Origin: an uncultured Bacteroidota bacterium
GTDB lineage: Bacteria; Bacteroidota; Bacteroidia; Flavobacteriales; Flavobacteriaceae
Length of the DNA: 64,000 nt
Assembly: GCA_902586435.1 (NCBI GenBank)
Contig: CACIHJ010000005.1
Span: 1 to 64,000, forward strand
Direction: 5' to 3'
Made by a program: the position numbers and the translations under genes. Under the pieces are notes generated by a model. That model was not told the origin of the DNA, searched no databases, and saw only the letters and a list, made by a program, of their open reading frames with translations. Each line of letters opens with the position of its first letter. Position 1 is the stretch's first letter. This document shows positions 25,371 to 33,042 of the stretch, one piece after another.

Positions 25371-25541
25371 CTAACTTATATTTTTTGATTTACCCCTTCC
25401 TTTTATAATTGCCCATATCCATATAAATATTGCTAAAAAAATTGGCCCATACATCCAATCTTCATCTCCATAAGCCCAGCTAACATCTGTCATTAGTGAA
25501 CCTAAAATAAAGAAACCACAACAATACTTGATTATTTTCAT
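25371..25541 (-). CDS. Small membrane protein
   Basis: 56 codons starting M-K-I-I-K-Y-C-C-G-F. A first hydrophobic stretch could be a signal (ending T-D-V-S-W-A), then Y-G-D-E-D-W-M-Y-G and a second hydrophobic helix (F-L-A-I-F-I-W-I-W-A-I-I) with a basic end. It starts 6 bases after the stop of the methyltransferase gene, so co-transcription is likely. Function unknown. Confidence 0.55.
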   Translation of the reverse strand: MKIIKYCCGFFILGSLMTDVSWAYGDEDWMYGPIFLAIFIWIWAIIKGRGKSKNIS

Positions 25542-25547
25542 TTGCTT

Positions 25548-26255
25548 TTAATTAAAGTTAAATAAATCGGGTAATTTATCAATCTCCCATAAGCAAATAC
25601 ATTTATCAGAGTAAATTCCGTCCATTTCTTCACATTCTTCATTAATAGCTATTATTGGTTCTGGGAAATTAAAAGGTTTTTTTTGTAAATTAATTGGTCT
25701 CCAATTAGCTGTTAAGATATCTGAGTTTGTTTTAAGGTTTATAAAAGAAGTAGTCATTAAGTATTTTGATTTAGACTGTTTTATTCTAAATATTGACTTT
25801 TTAATATCCTTAAAAGAGAAATGGACAAGACAATCTCTTACAAACATTAAATCACCTTTAGGTAATTCCGAACTTGTAATATCAGAGAGATAGAAGTTTA
25901 CATTATTTTTTTTATATTTTTTATTATTCTCATCTATAGCTTTTTGAACAATATCTAGACCTGTATAGTTAATGTTTTTCATATTGAGTTTTCTCATCCA
26001 GTTAAAATCTCCGCAGGGTACATCAACAATTGACTTTATGTCATACTTTTCTATTATATCTTGCAAACCTTGAAGTAGAATTTTAGTGTTTTTGATTTCA
26101 GACCCAATACCAGATCTACTCTCTTTACTTTCCCAATAATTTTCATTATATATTATTTCAAATCTTTCTTTTATGTTATGGTTTGAAAATTTTGATTTTG
26201 AAAAGTTCTCATAATATGAGATTTCATATTTAGTTTTTTTTATCTTCTTATTCAT
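25548..26255 (-). CDS. Class I SAM-dependent methyltransferase
   Basis: 235 residues without signal. Motif I reads V-D-V-P-C-G-D-F-N-W (77-86), followed by Y-T-G-L-D-I-V (motif II acidic residue) and V-R-D-C-L-V-H-F (motif IV region); the C-terminal sheet is Y-L-M-T-T-S-F. The V-P-C-G-D-F-N-W form is typical of small-molecule methyltransferases found next to glycan or lipid loci. Substrate unknown. Followed by a small membrane-protein gene. Confidence 0.75.
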   Translation of the reverse strand: MNKKIKKTKYEISYYENFSKSKFSNHNIKERFEIIYNENYWESKESRSGIGSEIKNTKILLQGLQDIIEKYDIKSIVDVPCGDFNWMRKLNMKNINYTGLDIVQKAIDENNKKYKKNNVNFYLSDITSSELPKGDLMFVRDCLVHFSFKDIKKSIFRIKQSKSKYLMTTSFINLKTNSDILTANWRPINLQKKPFNFPEPIIAINEECEEMDGIYSDKCICLWEIDKLPDLFNFN

Positions 26256-26279
26256 ACAATATTTAAATTTAAGATTTTT

Positions 26280-26287
26280 TATATTAG
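26280..26287 (+). promoter_or_regulatory. -7-like box TATATTAG
   Basis: TATATTAG then AGAT directly before the ATG at 26292; same layout as at 29202 and 30577. Confidence 0.5.
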
Positions 26288-26291
26288 AGAT

Positions 26292-28388
26292 ATGAAAAGG
26301 ATCATTCTAATAATTATTTCATGTTTTGTTTTGCAGTTTTCACCTGCTCAATATGATGGTTATTCCTCCAACTCATGGGAGAATCAGCTTGAAATTGAAG
26401 ACCTGTTTCTAAAACATATAGATAAAACATCTTTTAAAAAACATCTTCAAAAACTTACCGAACGACCGCATGTAGTTGGAAGTAAAACCAACGAAGACGT
26501 TATAAGATATATAGGTGAGGTAATGAATAAAGCAGGGTTAGATGTAATTAACTATCCCTATGATGTATATCTTCCAAAACACCCTGGAAGTTCATTAATT
26601 GAAATTGTAACCCCATCAAGACAGGTTCTAAATCAAAAAGAAGATATCATATCTGATGATCCTTTTACGAAAGATTCTCTTCTTTGGAAGGGCTGGAATG
26701 CTTTTTCGGGTAGCGGAGATGTTACTGCTGAAATCGTTTATGCAAATTATGGGCGAAAGGAAGATTTTGAAACCCTAAAAGAACTTGGTGTTGATATCAA
26801 AGGTAAAATAGTTATAGCTCGATATGGCGGAAATTTTAGAGGTTATAAAGCTAAATTTGCAGAAGCTAATGGTGCTGCAGGACTTATAATATATACAGAT
26901 CCAAAAGATAGTGGTTTTGCTAGAGGTTTAGTTTATCCTGAAGGACCTTATTATAATGAATCTACTATACAAAGAGGTTCATTGCTGACAACTGATTTTA
27001 CAGGAGATCCATTAACACCCTTTGAACCAGCATTACCTTTAGATGGTAAAAAGAAAATCAAACGTCTAGACCCAAAAGAAGCTCAACTGCATACTATACC
27101 AGTTACACCTATTGGTTATGGTGAAGCTGAGAAAATATTAGGTCAAATGAAAGGAGTAGTTGTACCTCAGTCTTGGCAAGGAGGGCTTCCATTTACTTAT
27201 AGATTAGAGGGTGGTAGATCTTTAACTATTAGATTGAAAGTAGATCAAAAGATTGATTTTGTTAGAGCTACAAATGTTATTGGAACATTAAAGGGAAGTG
27301 AGGCACCTAATGAATGGATTATTTTAGGATGTCATTTAGATTCCTGGGGATTTGGTGCAACAGATCCAAGTAGTGGAACGGCAATGTTGCTTAGTTTAAG
27401 TCAAACTCTTGGTAAACTTAAAGAAGATGGGTTCACTCCTAAACGTTCAATTTTAATAGGTCATTGGGATGCAGAGGAACATGGTGTTATTGGTTCAACT
27501 GAATGGGTAGAGCAGATGAGAGATCAATTAAATGCTAAAGGAGTAGTTTATATGAATTTTGATGGGGCTGTATCTGGTAAAGGTTTTGGTGCTTCAGCAG
27601 CGCCAACCTTGAAAAAATTATTGGTGGAAACTTCTAAAAATGTTCAATACCCTTATACAGACCAAACTCTATATGAATTTTGGAATAAAGAAAACATGAG
27701 TGAACCTCCAATAGGAAACTTAGGAGGAGGGTCTGATCATATTGCATTTTACATGCATGTTGGTGTCCCTTCAATGAGTGGGGGAGCAGGAGGTCCAAAT
27801 GTATATCACTCTAATTATGATAGCTTTAGATTTTATGAAAAGTTTGTAGATCCTGAATTCCAAATGGGATCTATGGTTGAGCATATAGCTGGACTAATGG
27901 CACTTCGAATGGCTAATGGAGATATTATCCCTTATAATCTTAATAGATATGCAGCTGATTTAAAAATGCATTTTGGGAATGCTGAGAATAAAATTAGGGA
28001 ATATGATAAAGAATTTGAAGGATTTAAGTTAACAGGAGAAGCAATTAAATCTCTTAAAAACACTTCAGAAAAACTGACTATGAAAATAAAATCTTATTTA
28101 GAAGAAGGGAATTATTCTAAGAGAGAGCTTAAGAGATTAAACAAACAGATGATTGCTTTAGAAAAGAGTTTTATATCTGACCAGGGAATGTACTTTGGAT
28201 CTTGGTATAAATCACTATATGCTTCTTCAGACCCCTTCAGTGGATATGCAGCTTGGATTCTTCCAGGGTTAGAATATGAAATTGCATTAAAGTCTTCTAA
28301 TAGGCTTGAAGAGTGGGATGAAAGATATTCAGCCGCTGTTGGTTCGTTAAATCTAAAAATGAATAAATTAATAGCAGAAATAGAATAA
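26292..28388 (+). CDS. M28 family metallopeptidase with PA domain (glutamate carboxypeptidase II-like)
   Basis: 698 residues with signal peptide (cleavage near S-P-A-Q, residue 20). A protease-associated domain (about 130-300, with G-K-I-V-I-A-R-Y-G-G) is inserted before the catalytic domain. Two-zinc site residues are all present: His348 (C-H-L-D), Asp358 (D-P-S-S-G), Glu395/Glu396 (D-A-E-E-H-G), Asp424 (N-F-D-G) and His506 (V-Y-H-S-N-Y-D). The C-terminal helical region (about 555-690) matches the transferrin-receptor-like dimerisation domain. It trims C-terminal acidic residues from peptides in the periplasm or outside. Confidence 0.93.
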   Translation: MKRIILIIISCFVLQFSPAQYDGYSSNSWENQLEIEDLFLKHIDKTSFKKHLQKLTERPHVVGSKTNEDVIRYIGEVMNKAGLDVINYPYDVYLPKHPGSSLIEIVTPSRQVLNQKEDIISDDPFTKDSLLWKGWNAFSGSGDVTAEIVYANYGRKEDFETLKELGVDIKGKIVIARYGGNFRGYKAKFAEANGAAGLIIYTDPKDSGFARGLVYPEGPYYNESTIQRGSLLTTDFTGDPLTPFEPALPLDGKKKIKRLDPKEAQLHTIPVTPIGYGEAEKILGQMKGVVVPQSWQGGLPFTYRLEGGRSLTIRLKVDQKIDFVRATNVIGTLKGSEAPNEWIILGCHLDSWGFGATDPSSGTAMLLSLSQTLGKLKEDGFTPKRSILIGHWDAEEHGVIGSTEWVEQMRDQLNAKGVVYMNFDGAVSGKGFGASAAPTLKKLLVETSKNVQYPYTDQTLYEFWNKENMSEPPIGNLGGGSDHIAFYMHVGVPSMSGGAGGPNVYHSNYDSFRFYEKFVDPEFQMGSMVEHIAGLMALRMANGDIIPYNLNRYAADLKMHFGNAENKIREYDKEFEGFKLTGEAIKSLKNTSEKLTMKIKSYLEEGNYSKRELKRLNKQMIALEKSFISDQGMYFGSWYKSLYASSDPFSGYAAWILPGLEYEIALKSSNRLEEWDERYSAAVGSLNLKMNKLIAEIE

Positions 28389-28393
28389 ATTAG
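28386..28393 (+). promoter_or_regulatory. -7-like box TAAATTAG
   Basis: TAAATTAG overlaps the stop of the peptidase gene and ends 4 bases before the DUF2911 ATG at 28398; it could give the downstream gene its own leaderless transcript. Confidence 0.4.
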
Positions 28394-28397
28394 AAAT

Positions 28398-28976
28398 ATG
28401 AAAACATCAAATACTACAATAACATTATTCACCTCGCTAATCATGATTCTTGTATCAAGTAGCTCTTTTGGACAATCTAATCAGATAAGGCAGAGCCAAA
28501 AGTCAAGTGTCACTCAATATGTTGGAGTGGATACGCAGATAACTATCAACTACAGTCGTCCTGCAGTTAAAGGGAGAGTGGTCTGGGGTAATCTAGTCCC
28601 TTATGGATTAGGTACATCTGAAAGATATGCTGGTGGAAAACCGTTCCCATGGAGAGCGGGTGCAAATGAGAATACAACGATAGAATTAAACAATGATGTT
28701 AAAATAGAAGGATCTGCATTGCCAGCAGGTAAATATAGTATTCATATGATTCCTTCAAAGACAGATTGGATTATTATATTCAATAAAAATAATAACCAAT
28801 GGGGAAGCTTTAGTTATGATGAATCTGCAGATGCGCTAAGAGTGACAGTTACGCCAGTTCAGGGTCCTTTTGAGGAACTTCTTACCTACAGATTTGGAAG
28901 TATTACTGATAATTCTGTGGTTGGATTCCTACATTGGGAAAAACTAAAAATTCCATTTCAAATAACCCTTAATTAG
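28398..28976 (+). CDS. DUF2911 exported protein
   Basis: 192 residues with signal peptide (ends S-S-F-G-Q). The DUF2911 pattern is recognisable: I-N-Y-S-R-P-A-V-K-G-R, V-W-G-N-L-V-P-Y-G, W-R-A-G-A-N-E-N-T-T-I-E, L-P-A-G-K-Y-S-I-H-M-I-P and a strand-rich C-terminus. The family is widespread in Bacteroidota and of unknown function. It lies 9 bases after the M28 peptidase gene and may be co-expressed with it. Confidence 0.9.
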   Translation: MKTSNTTITLFTSLIMILVSSSSFGQSNQIRQSQKSSVTQYVGVDTQITINYSRPAVKGRVVWGNLVPYGLGTSERYAGGKPFPWRAGANENTTIELNNDVKIEGSALPAGKYSIHMIPSKTDWIIIFNKNNNQWGSFSYDESADALRVTVTPVQGPFEELLTYRFGSITDNSVVGFLHWEKLKIPFQITLN

Positions 28977-29011
28977 TTATTATATCAACTGAAATCTATT
29001 AAATCATAAAT

Positions 29012-29209
29012 ATGAAGCAATGTAAAAATTGTGCTGAAATGTATGATATTCCACATCCTACAGAAGGAATTGGTAAGTTTGGTTTATTTGGAGATTATTG
29101 CCCATATTGTAAGACTTTTAATTCCCATATGAATAAATATTCAATTATTAGTCTGGTAATCCTTGTTATTATTGGTTCAATAATTTATTTAAGTAATTCC
29201 TTAAATTAG
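29012..29209 (+). CDS. Small zinc-ribbon-like membrane protein
   Basis: 65 residues: Cys4-x-x-Cys7 (C-K-N-C) and a later C-P-Y-C pair form a plausible zinc-ribbon, followed by a single membrane span (S-L-V-I-L-V-I-I-G-S-I-I-Y-L). Related small Cys-pair proteins sit near housekeeping genes in many bacteria. Its stop is followed 4 bases later by the DUF502 gene. Confidence 0.6.
   Translation: MKQCKNCAEMYDIPHPTEGIGKFGLFGDYCPYCKTFNSHMNKYSIISLVILVIIGSIIYLSNSLN
29202..29209 (+). promoter_or_regulatory. -7-like box TAAATTAG
   Basis: TAAATTAG followed by AGAT and the ATG at 29214; it coincides with the end of the preceding small gene. Confidence 0.45.
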
Positions 29210-29213
29210 AGAT

Positions 29214-29840
29214 ATGAAAAACTTGAACCGTTTAAGAAATTATTTCATTTCAGGTCTTCTTTTCTGGATACCTCTAATTTTAAGTATCATTGTTATTAAG
29301 TCCTTTCTAGAGCTTATTAATAGTCTTATTCCACAACAATACCTACCAGAAGTTATATTTGATTTAGACACTACTATTCCAGGGTCTGGAATTATCTTGG
29401 TGTTGATAATCATACTTATCACAGGAGTATTGGTTACTAATATATTAGGTCGAAAGTTAGTTGCTCTATGGGAAAGGATACTTAATAAAATTCCAGGTTT
29501 TCGAAACATATATAACATATTAAAAAAAGTTTCTGATACTGTATTTAATACTTCTGATAAAAGCTTCAAAAAGGCATTTTTAATTCAATATCCAAGCAAG
29601 GGGATTTGGGTAATCGCATTTCAATCAGGTGATTACAAAGGAGAAGCTGAATCTATTATCGGTGAAGAAACTATAAATCTTTTTGTGCCAACCACCCCTA
29701 ATCCAACTTCAGGTTTTTTTGTATTGATGCCGAAAAAAGATGCATTCGAACTTGACATGAGTGTTGAAGCGGCATTCAACCTTGTTATCTCTGCAGGGGT
29801 TGTGACGCCTAACTCAGTTAAAATCAAGGATAAAACTTGA
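29214..29840 (+). CDS. DUF502 membrane protein
   Basis: 208 residues. Two N-terminal spans (F-I-S-G-L-L-F-W-I-P-L-I-L-S-I and G-I-I-L-V-L-I-I-I-L-I-T-G) are followed by a soluble domain with the family signatures P-G-F-R-N-I-Y, G-I-W-V-I-A-F-Q-S-G and V-P-T-T-P-N-P-T-S-G. DUF502 proteins are widespread and uncharacterised. The lipoprotein gene downstream overlaps by 4 bases. Confidence 0.9.
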   Translation: MKNLNRLRNYFISGLLFWIPLILSIIVIKSFLELINSLIPQQYLPEVIFDLDTTIPGSGIILVLIIILITGVLVTNILGRKLVALWERILNKIPGFRNIYNILKKVSDTVFNTSDKSFKKAFLIQYPSKGIWVIAFQSGDYKGEAESIIGEETINLFVPTTPNPTSGFFVLMPKKDAFELDMSVEAAFNLVISAGVVTPNSVKIKDKT

Positions 29841-30571
29841 GAAAAATAACTACATACTTAAGCATTCTGTTTCTTTTATTCTCTTGTGATAAAGGGGTCG
29901 ATTTAGATGTTGTAGAAACGAGTATTCCTGAAACTGCAGAGATTTATTTGTTAAACAATTTAGATCCTGGTTTTGTATATCCTGAAAATCTTCAATATAT
30001 GTCATCACGAGAAGTCAAGAGTAGTATTTGCCTAGACATAAATAGATATATAAATGTTAGTATTACTAGACCTTCTACTCCTCCTATTGTTGATCCTAGT
30101 AATCCTACTGCAGGTACACCTAACACTCAGGCTTCTCAGAATAATGGTGCAGGTCTTGATAAGCCTTTACAAGGCCATACTTGTCATTCTGAACAAAAAC
30201 GTAATTTGCTTGGCGGTGATTTTGAAAGTGGAGGCATTTCTTCTGATCAAGGTTTTGATGTTTCCAAAATTAGTAAGGGTGAGTTTAACCTTCCTTTTTA
30301 TAATGTCTGTATGGAGGTGGAAAATGTGGGGTCTTCTTCTCGTTTAATTCTTCGTGAATGTGATAAAAACCCTAAACAACAATTTGTTTTTGAGGATGAT
30401 GGTAAAATCAAGCAGGTGAATGATCTTAGTTTATGCTTGACTGCTTCTGCAGATTATAGTTGGTATGGAGGTGGATACAAACCTATTATGATTGTTCGTG
30501 ATTTATTTATGAGTCCTTGTGATGCCTCTTTTTCTAAAAGACAAAGCTGGGGTTTAAGATCGTCTTATTAA
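29837..30571 (+). CDS. Lipoprotein with ricin-type (beta-trefoil) lectin-like domain
   Basis: 244 residues from a TTG start that overlaps the DUF502 stop (TTGA); the lipobox L-F-S-C and good length support it. A Ser/Pro/Thr-rich middle leads to a C-terminal region (about 150-244) with V-C-M-E-V-E-N, Q-Q-F-V-F-E-D-D-G-K-I, L-C-L-T-A-S-A and the end K-R-Q-S-W-G-L, the Q-x-W pattern of ricin-type lectin repeats. It may bind carbohydrate at the cell surface. Motif-based, so moderate certainty. Confidence 0.6.
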   Translation: MRKITTYLSILFLLFSCDKGVDLDVVETSIPETAEIYLLNNLDPGFVYPENLQYMSSREVKSSICLDINRYINVSITRPSTPPIVDPSNPTAGTPNTQASQNNGAGLDKPLQGHTCHSEQKRNLLGGDFESGGISSDQGFDVSKISKGEFNLPFYNVCMEVENVGSSSRLILRECDKNPKQQFVFEDDGKIKQVNDLSLCLTASADYSWYGGGYKPIMIVRDLFMSPCDASFSKRQSWGLRSSY

Positions 30572-30576
30572 TTTCT

Positions 30577-30584
30577 TAAATTAG
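30577..30584 (+). promoter_or_regulatory. -7-like box TAAATTAG
   Basis: TAAATTAG, then AGAT and the ATG at 30589, identical in layout to 29202-29214. Confidence 0.45.
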
Positions 30585-30588
30585 AGAT

Positions 30589-30975
30589 ATGAAAAAAACT
30601 CTATCAGTTTTATTAATTACTTTTTTTACTTCTCAGCTTACATTTGGTCAAATAGGTTATGGCTATACTGGAGATAAGAGAGCTAATATAGATGACTGGA
30701 GTAAGATGGTTAAAGAATATAGAAATAATGGGCAGAGAGCTCTTGATGAATCTAAATTTGATAAATTAACAGATAGGGTAAGAGAAAAAGTTGCAAGAGA
30801 GCTTGGGTGGTCATCTTATGCTGAAATGGTTATTGCAAGAAAGGAAAAAAGGAAGCATCTTAGAAATGAGAGAAAAATACAAAGGTTTGAGCAAAGGATT
30901 ATCAAAAGAAAAAGAAATGCTGAATTAAGGAGAATTAAAAAAGAAGAACGGTTAAAAAGAAAAAATAAAAATTAG
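30589..30975 (+). CDS. Exported protein with strongly basic coiled tail
   Basis: 128 residues with signal peptide (ending L-T-F-G-Q). The first part of the mature chain has G-Y-T-G-D-K-R-A-N-I; from about residue 60 it becomes a Lys/Arg/Glu-rich helix (R-K-E-K-R-K-H-L-R-N-E and R-R-I-K-K-E-E-R-L-K-R-K). Probably a coiled-coil or nucleic-acid-binding tail exported to the periplasm. No family recognised. Confidence 0.65.
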   Translation: MKKTLSVLLITFFTSQLTFGQIGYGYTGDKRANIDDWSKMVKEYRNNGQRALDESKFDKLTDRVREKVARELGWSSYAEMVIARKEKRKHLRNERKIQRFEQRIIKRKRNAELRRIKKEERLKRKNKN

Positions 30976-30979
30976 ATAT

Positions 30980-31084
30980 ATGGAATTTTTAAAGAGTAAA
31001 AAGTTTTGGAAAATATTTATAATTGCATTTATAGTAGGTGTTATTATAGGTGGTACTTTAGAGTATATTAAACTAACATCATAG
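30980..31084 (+). CDS. Very small membrane protein
   Basis: 34 codons: M-E-F-L-K-S-K-K-F-W-K, then one span (I-F-I-I-A-F-I-V-G-V-I-I-G-G) and a short tail. It starts 4 bases after the preceding basic-tail gene and ends 2 bases before the next small gene, suggesting one transcript. Confidence 0.5.
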   Translation: MEFLKSKKFWKIFIIAFIVGVIIGGTLEYIKLTS

Positions 31085-31086
31085 AT

Positions 31087-31245
31087 ATGACAAAGAACAC
31101 ATATAATATTATAAGTTCTGTATTAATAGGAGTTGCTGTAGGAGTAGGAATGTACTTTGATTTAACTATTTTGGAGCGAATTCTTGTAGTAATTATTTTA
31201 CCGGGTTCGTTTTTATTAATCTACAGGAAAAAATTGAAGAAATAG
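31087..31245 (+). CDS. Small two-span membrane protein
   Basis: 52 codons starting M-T-K-N-T-Y-N-I-I; hydrophobic stretches S-V-L-I-G-V-A-V-G-V-G-M and I-L-V-V-I-I-L-P-G-S-F-L-L-I separated by F-D-L-T-I-L-E-R, and a basic tail Y-R-K-K-L-K-K. Last of the tight series 29012-31245 on this strand. Function unknown. Confidence 0.5.
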   Translation: MTKNTYNIISSVLIGVAVGVGMYFDLTILERILVVIILPGSFLLIYRKKLKK

Positions 31246-31265
31246 TGAGTCATAATGAAACTTCC

Positions 31266-31283
31266 TTATTTCCCGATGCGGAA
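31266..31283 (-). other. att-like copy of the mnmE 3' end
   Basis: Read on the minus strand this 18-mer is TTCCGCATCGGGAAATAA (F-R-I-G-K-stop). The true end of mnmE at 33043-33060 is TTCTGTATCGGAAAGTGA (F-C-I-G-K-stop). 13 of 18 bases agree, in the same orientation, 1.78 kb apart. The surroundings are more G/C-rich than usual here. Could be one end of a small inserted element; chance cannot be excluded. Confidence 0.35.
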
Positions 31284-31324
31284 TATAACCTTCTTTTGAA
31301 TCCCATTACTCATAGTACTTAACA

Positions 31325-31360
31325 ATCGATACATTTTTTTTATCGACGTATATCGACGAT
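31325..31360. repeat. ATCGAY repeats upstream of the DUF285 lipoprotein
   Basis: Three ATCGA(C/T) boxes: ATCGAT at 31325 and a tandem 10-bp repeat TATCGACGTA-TATCGACGAT at 31341-31360. The 10-bp spacing is one DNA turn, as for paired regulator or recombinase sites. They lie 60-96 bases before the gene at 31421. Confidence 0.4.
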
Positions 31361-31408
31361 AGATTTGTACCTGTATTTTACTGTTAACCAAATTGTTGAT
31401 AAATTCCT

Positions 31409-31416
31409 TAATTTAG
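31409..31416 (+). promoter_or_regulatory. -7-like box TAATTTAG
   Basis: TAATTTAG ends 4 bases before the GTG start at 31421, matching the close -7 layout of other genes here. Confidence 0.4.
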
Positions 31417-31420
31417 TGTC

Positions 31421-32986
31421 GTGAAAAAATTTTTACTTCTTTCGGTATTGTTAATTCTTAGCTGTTCTAAAGAGGACAACTCTGCTTTAATAGCTCAATA
31501 TGAACAACAAATATTAAGTTTAAATAATCAAATAACATCTATTAATAATCAAGTTTCTAATCTAACTAATCAAGTAACTTTAATAACTGAGAGTAATAAT
31601 AATTTGTTAACTGAAAATGATAATTTGTTAACTGAAAATGCAGTGCTAACTTCTCAAAATTCTAATATTAACAGCCTACAGGAAGATTATGACTCAATTT
31701 TAAGTTTGTATAATGAATTACAAGATTCTTATGCAGCTCTCCAAGAATCCTTTAACTCTCTAAGTACGAATAATGAAACACTTACTGCATTAAATTCAAC
31801 TTTAACATCTTCAAATAGTACTCTTACTGAGCAAGTTTCAACCCTTACAACTCAAGTTGCAAACCTTACAGCAGAAATAACTGGTCTTGTGAACGGTACT
31901 TCATCAACAACAGAAACAGAAACCACAACAACAGAAACTACAAGTACCGAAACAGAAAGTACCTCTTCAGAGACCACAACTACTTCATATCAACTTACAA
32001 TTAACTCAACTAATGGGGGTAGTACTTCTATAGGATCTGGAACATATAATTCTGGTCAGCAAGCTTCCGTTACTGCTAATCCTGAAGCTGGTTATAGATT
32101 TACTGGTTGGACTGGAGATTTAACTTCATCAGACCAGTCTATTTCAATTACTGTTGATTCAAATAAAACGATTACCGCAAATTTCGAATTATTAGATATT
32201 TTCTTGGATTCAAATGGTGTGACACTGAAAGTTGGTCCAGATGTTAAAGTAGGAGAAGAAATAGAGTATAATGGTAGTACTTACACGGTTGTAAATATCG
32301 CTACACTTAAAGCTATGATTCTAAATAATCTCGATGTAACAAAAGTTATTACATCAAGAATAACTGATATGGGAAAATTGATGTTCGCCCTGGGAAATCA
32401 AAGCTATTCTGATGCTTTCAATCAAGATATATCCTCTTGGGATGTCTCAAATGTAACATCTATGTTTGAAGCGTTCCGAGGTATAGAATATTTAAATGTA
32501 GATATCTCAAAATGGGATGTGTCTAATGTTACTAACATGCAATCAATGTTTCAAGATACTGACAATTTCAATGGAGATATATCATCTTGGGACGTTTCAA
32601 GTGTTACTAATATGTGGAGTATGTTTGCTGGAGCACATGCTTTTAATCAAGATATATCAAGTTGGGATGTGTCTAATGTTACTAATTTTTATCGTTTCAT
32701 GGAAGGAGCACATGATTTTAATCAAGATATATCAAGCTGGGATGTTTCAAATGCTACTAAAATGCAACAAATGTTCGCTATTACACATGATTTTAATCAA
32801 GATATATCAAGCTGGGATGTCTCTAATGTAACTAACATGCAAACAATGTTTTGGCTTGCAGATGCATATAATCAAGACCTTTCTGGGTGGGATGTTTCAA
32901 ATGTAACTAATTGTTATAATTTTTCCCTGAATGCAAATCTTTGGGCACAACCTAAACCAAACTTTACAAACTGTAACCCTGATTGA
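31421..32986 (+). CDS. Surface lipoprotein with coiled coil, InlB-like repeat and DUF285 (BspA-type) repeats
   Basis: 521 residues from GTG. Lipobox L-S-C (Cys15) is followed by S-K-E-D, a fit to the Bacteroidota surface-lipoprotein export signal. Residues 20-155 form an Asn/Leu/Thr-rich coiled coil; 160-190 is a Thr/Glu/Ser linker; 190-257 is a Listeria-Bacteroides (InlB B) repeat (G-Y-R-F-T-G-W-T-G-D); 335-510 holds seven 25-residue DUF285 repeats with the core D-I-S-S-W-D-V-S-N-V-T. This is a long-stalked surface adhesin-like protein. It stands between mnmE and an mnmE-end-like sequence and converges on mnmE. Confidence 0.9.
   Translation: MKKFLLLSVLLILSCSKEDNSALIAQYEQQILSLNNQITSINNQVSNLTNQVTLITESNNNLLTENDNLLTENAVLTSQNSNINSLQEDYDSILSLYNELQDSYAALQESFNSLSTNNETLTALNSTLTSSNSTLTEQVSTLTTQVANLTAEITGLVNGTSSTTETETTTTETTSTETESTSSETTTTSYQLTINSTNGGSTSIGSGTYNSGQQASVTANPEAGYRFTGWTGDLTSSDQSISITVDSNKTITANFELLDIFLDSNGVTLKVGPDVKVGEEIEYNGSTYTVVNIATLKAMILNNLDVTKVITSRITDMGKLMFALGNQSYSDAFNQDISSWDVSNVTSMFEAFRGIEYLNVDISKWDVSNVTNMQSMFQDTDNFNGDISSWDVSSVTNMWSMFAGAHAFNQDISSWDVSNVTNFYRFMEGAHDFNQDISSWDVSNATKMQQMFAITHDFNQDISSWDVSNVTNMQTMFWLADAYNQDLSGWDVSNVTNCYNFSLNANLWAQPKPNFTNCNPD
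32416..32935 (+). repeat. Seven 75-bp tandem repeats (DUF285)
   Basis: The TGGGA(T/C) core recurs at 32438, 32513, 32588, 32663, 32738, 32813 and 32888, exactly 75 bases apart, inside the lipoprotein gene. Units 3-6 are the most alike, so recent copy-number change is possible. Confidence 0.9.
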
Positions 32987-33042
32987 TTTTAGTATTGTTT
33001 ATAACTGTTTAGAGTAAATAGGGTAGTGTTTAGAAGCTTTAA

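Noticed and set aside
28112-28444. Minus-strand frame across the M28 and DUF2911 junction
   Set aside because: Antisense to two well-supported genes and to a promoter-like box; no features of its own.
32517-32831. Second plus-strand frame inside the DUF285 repeats
   Set aside because: The 75-bp repeat length is a multiple of three, so every frame repeats; this one is just a shifted reading of the same repeats, with no start context.
32416-32935. CRISPR-like regular repeats
   Set aside because: The spacing is exact, but there are no distinct spacers; the repeats are in-frame protein repeats of a surface lipoprotein, and no cas genes are present.
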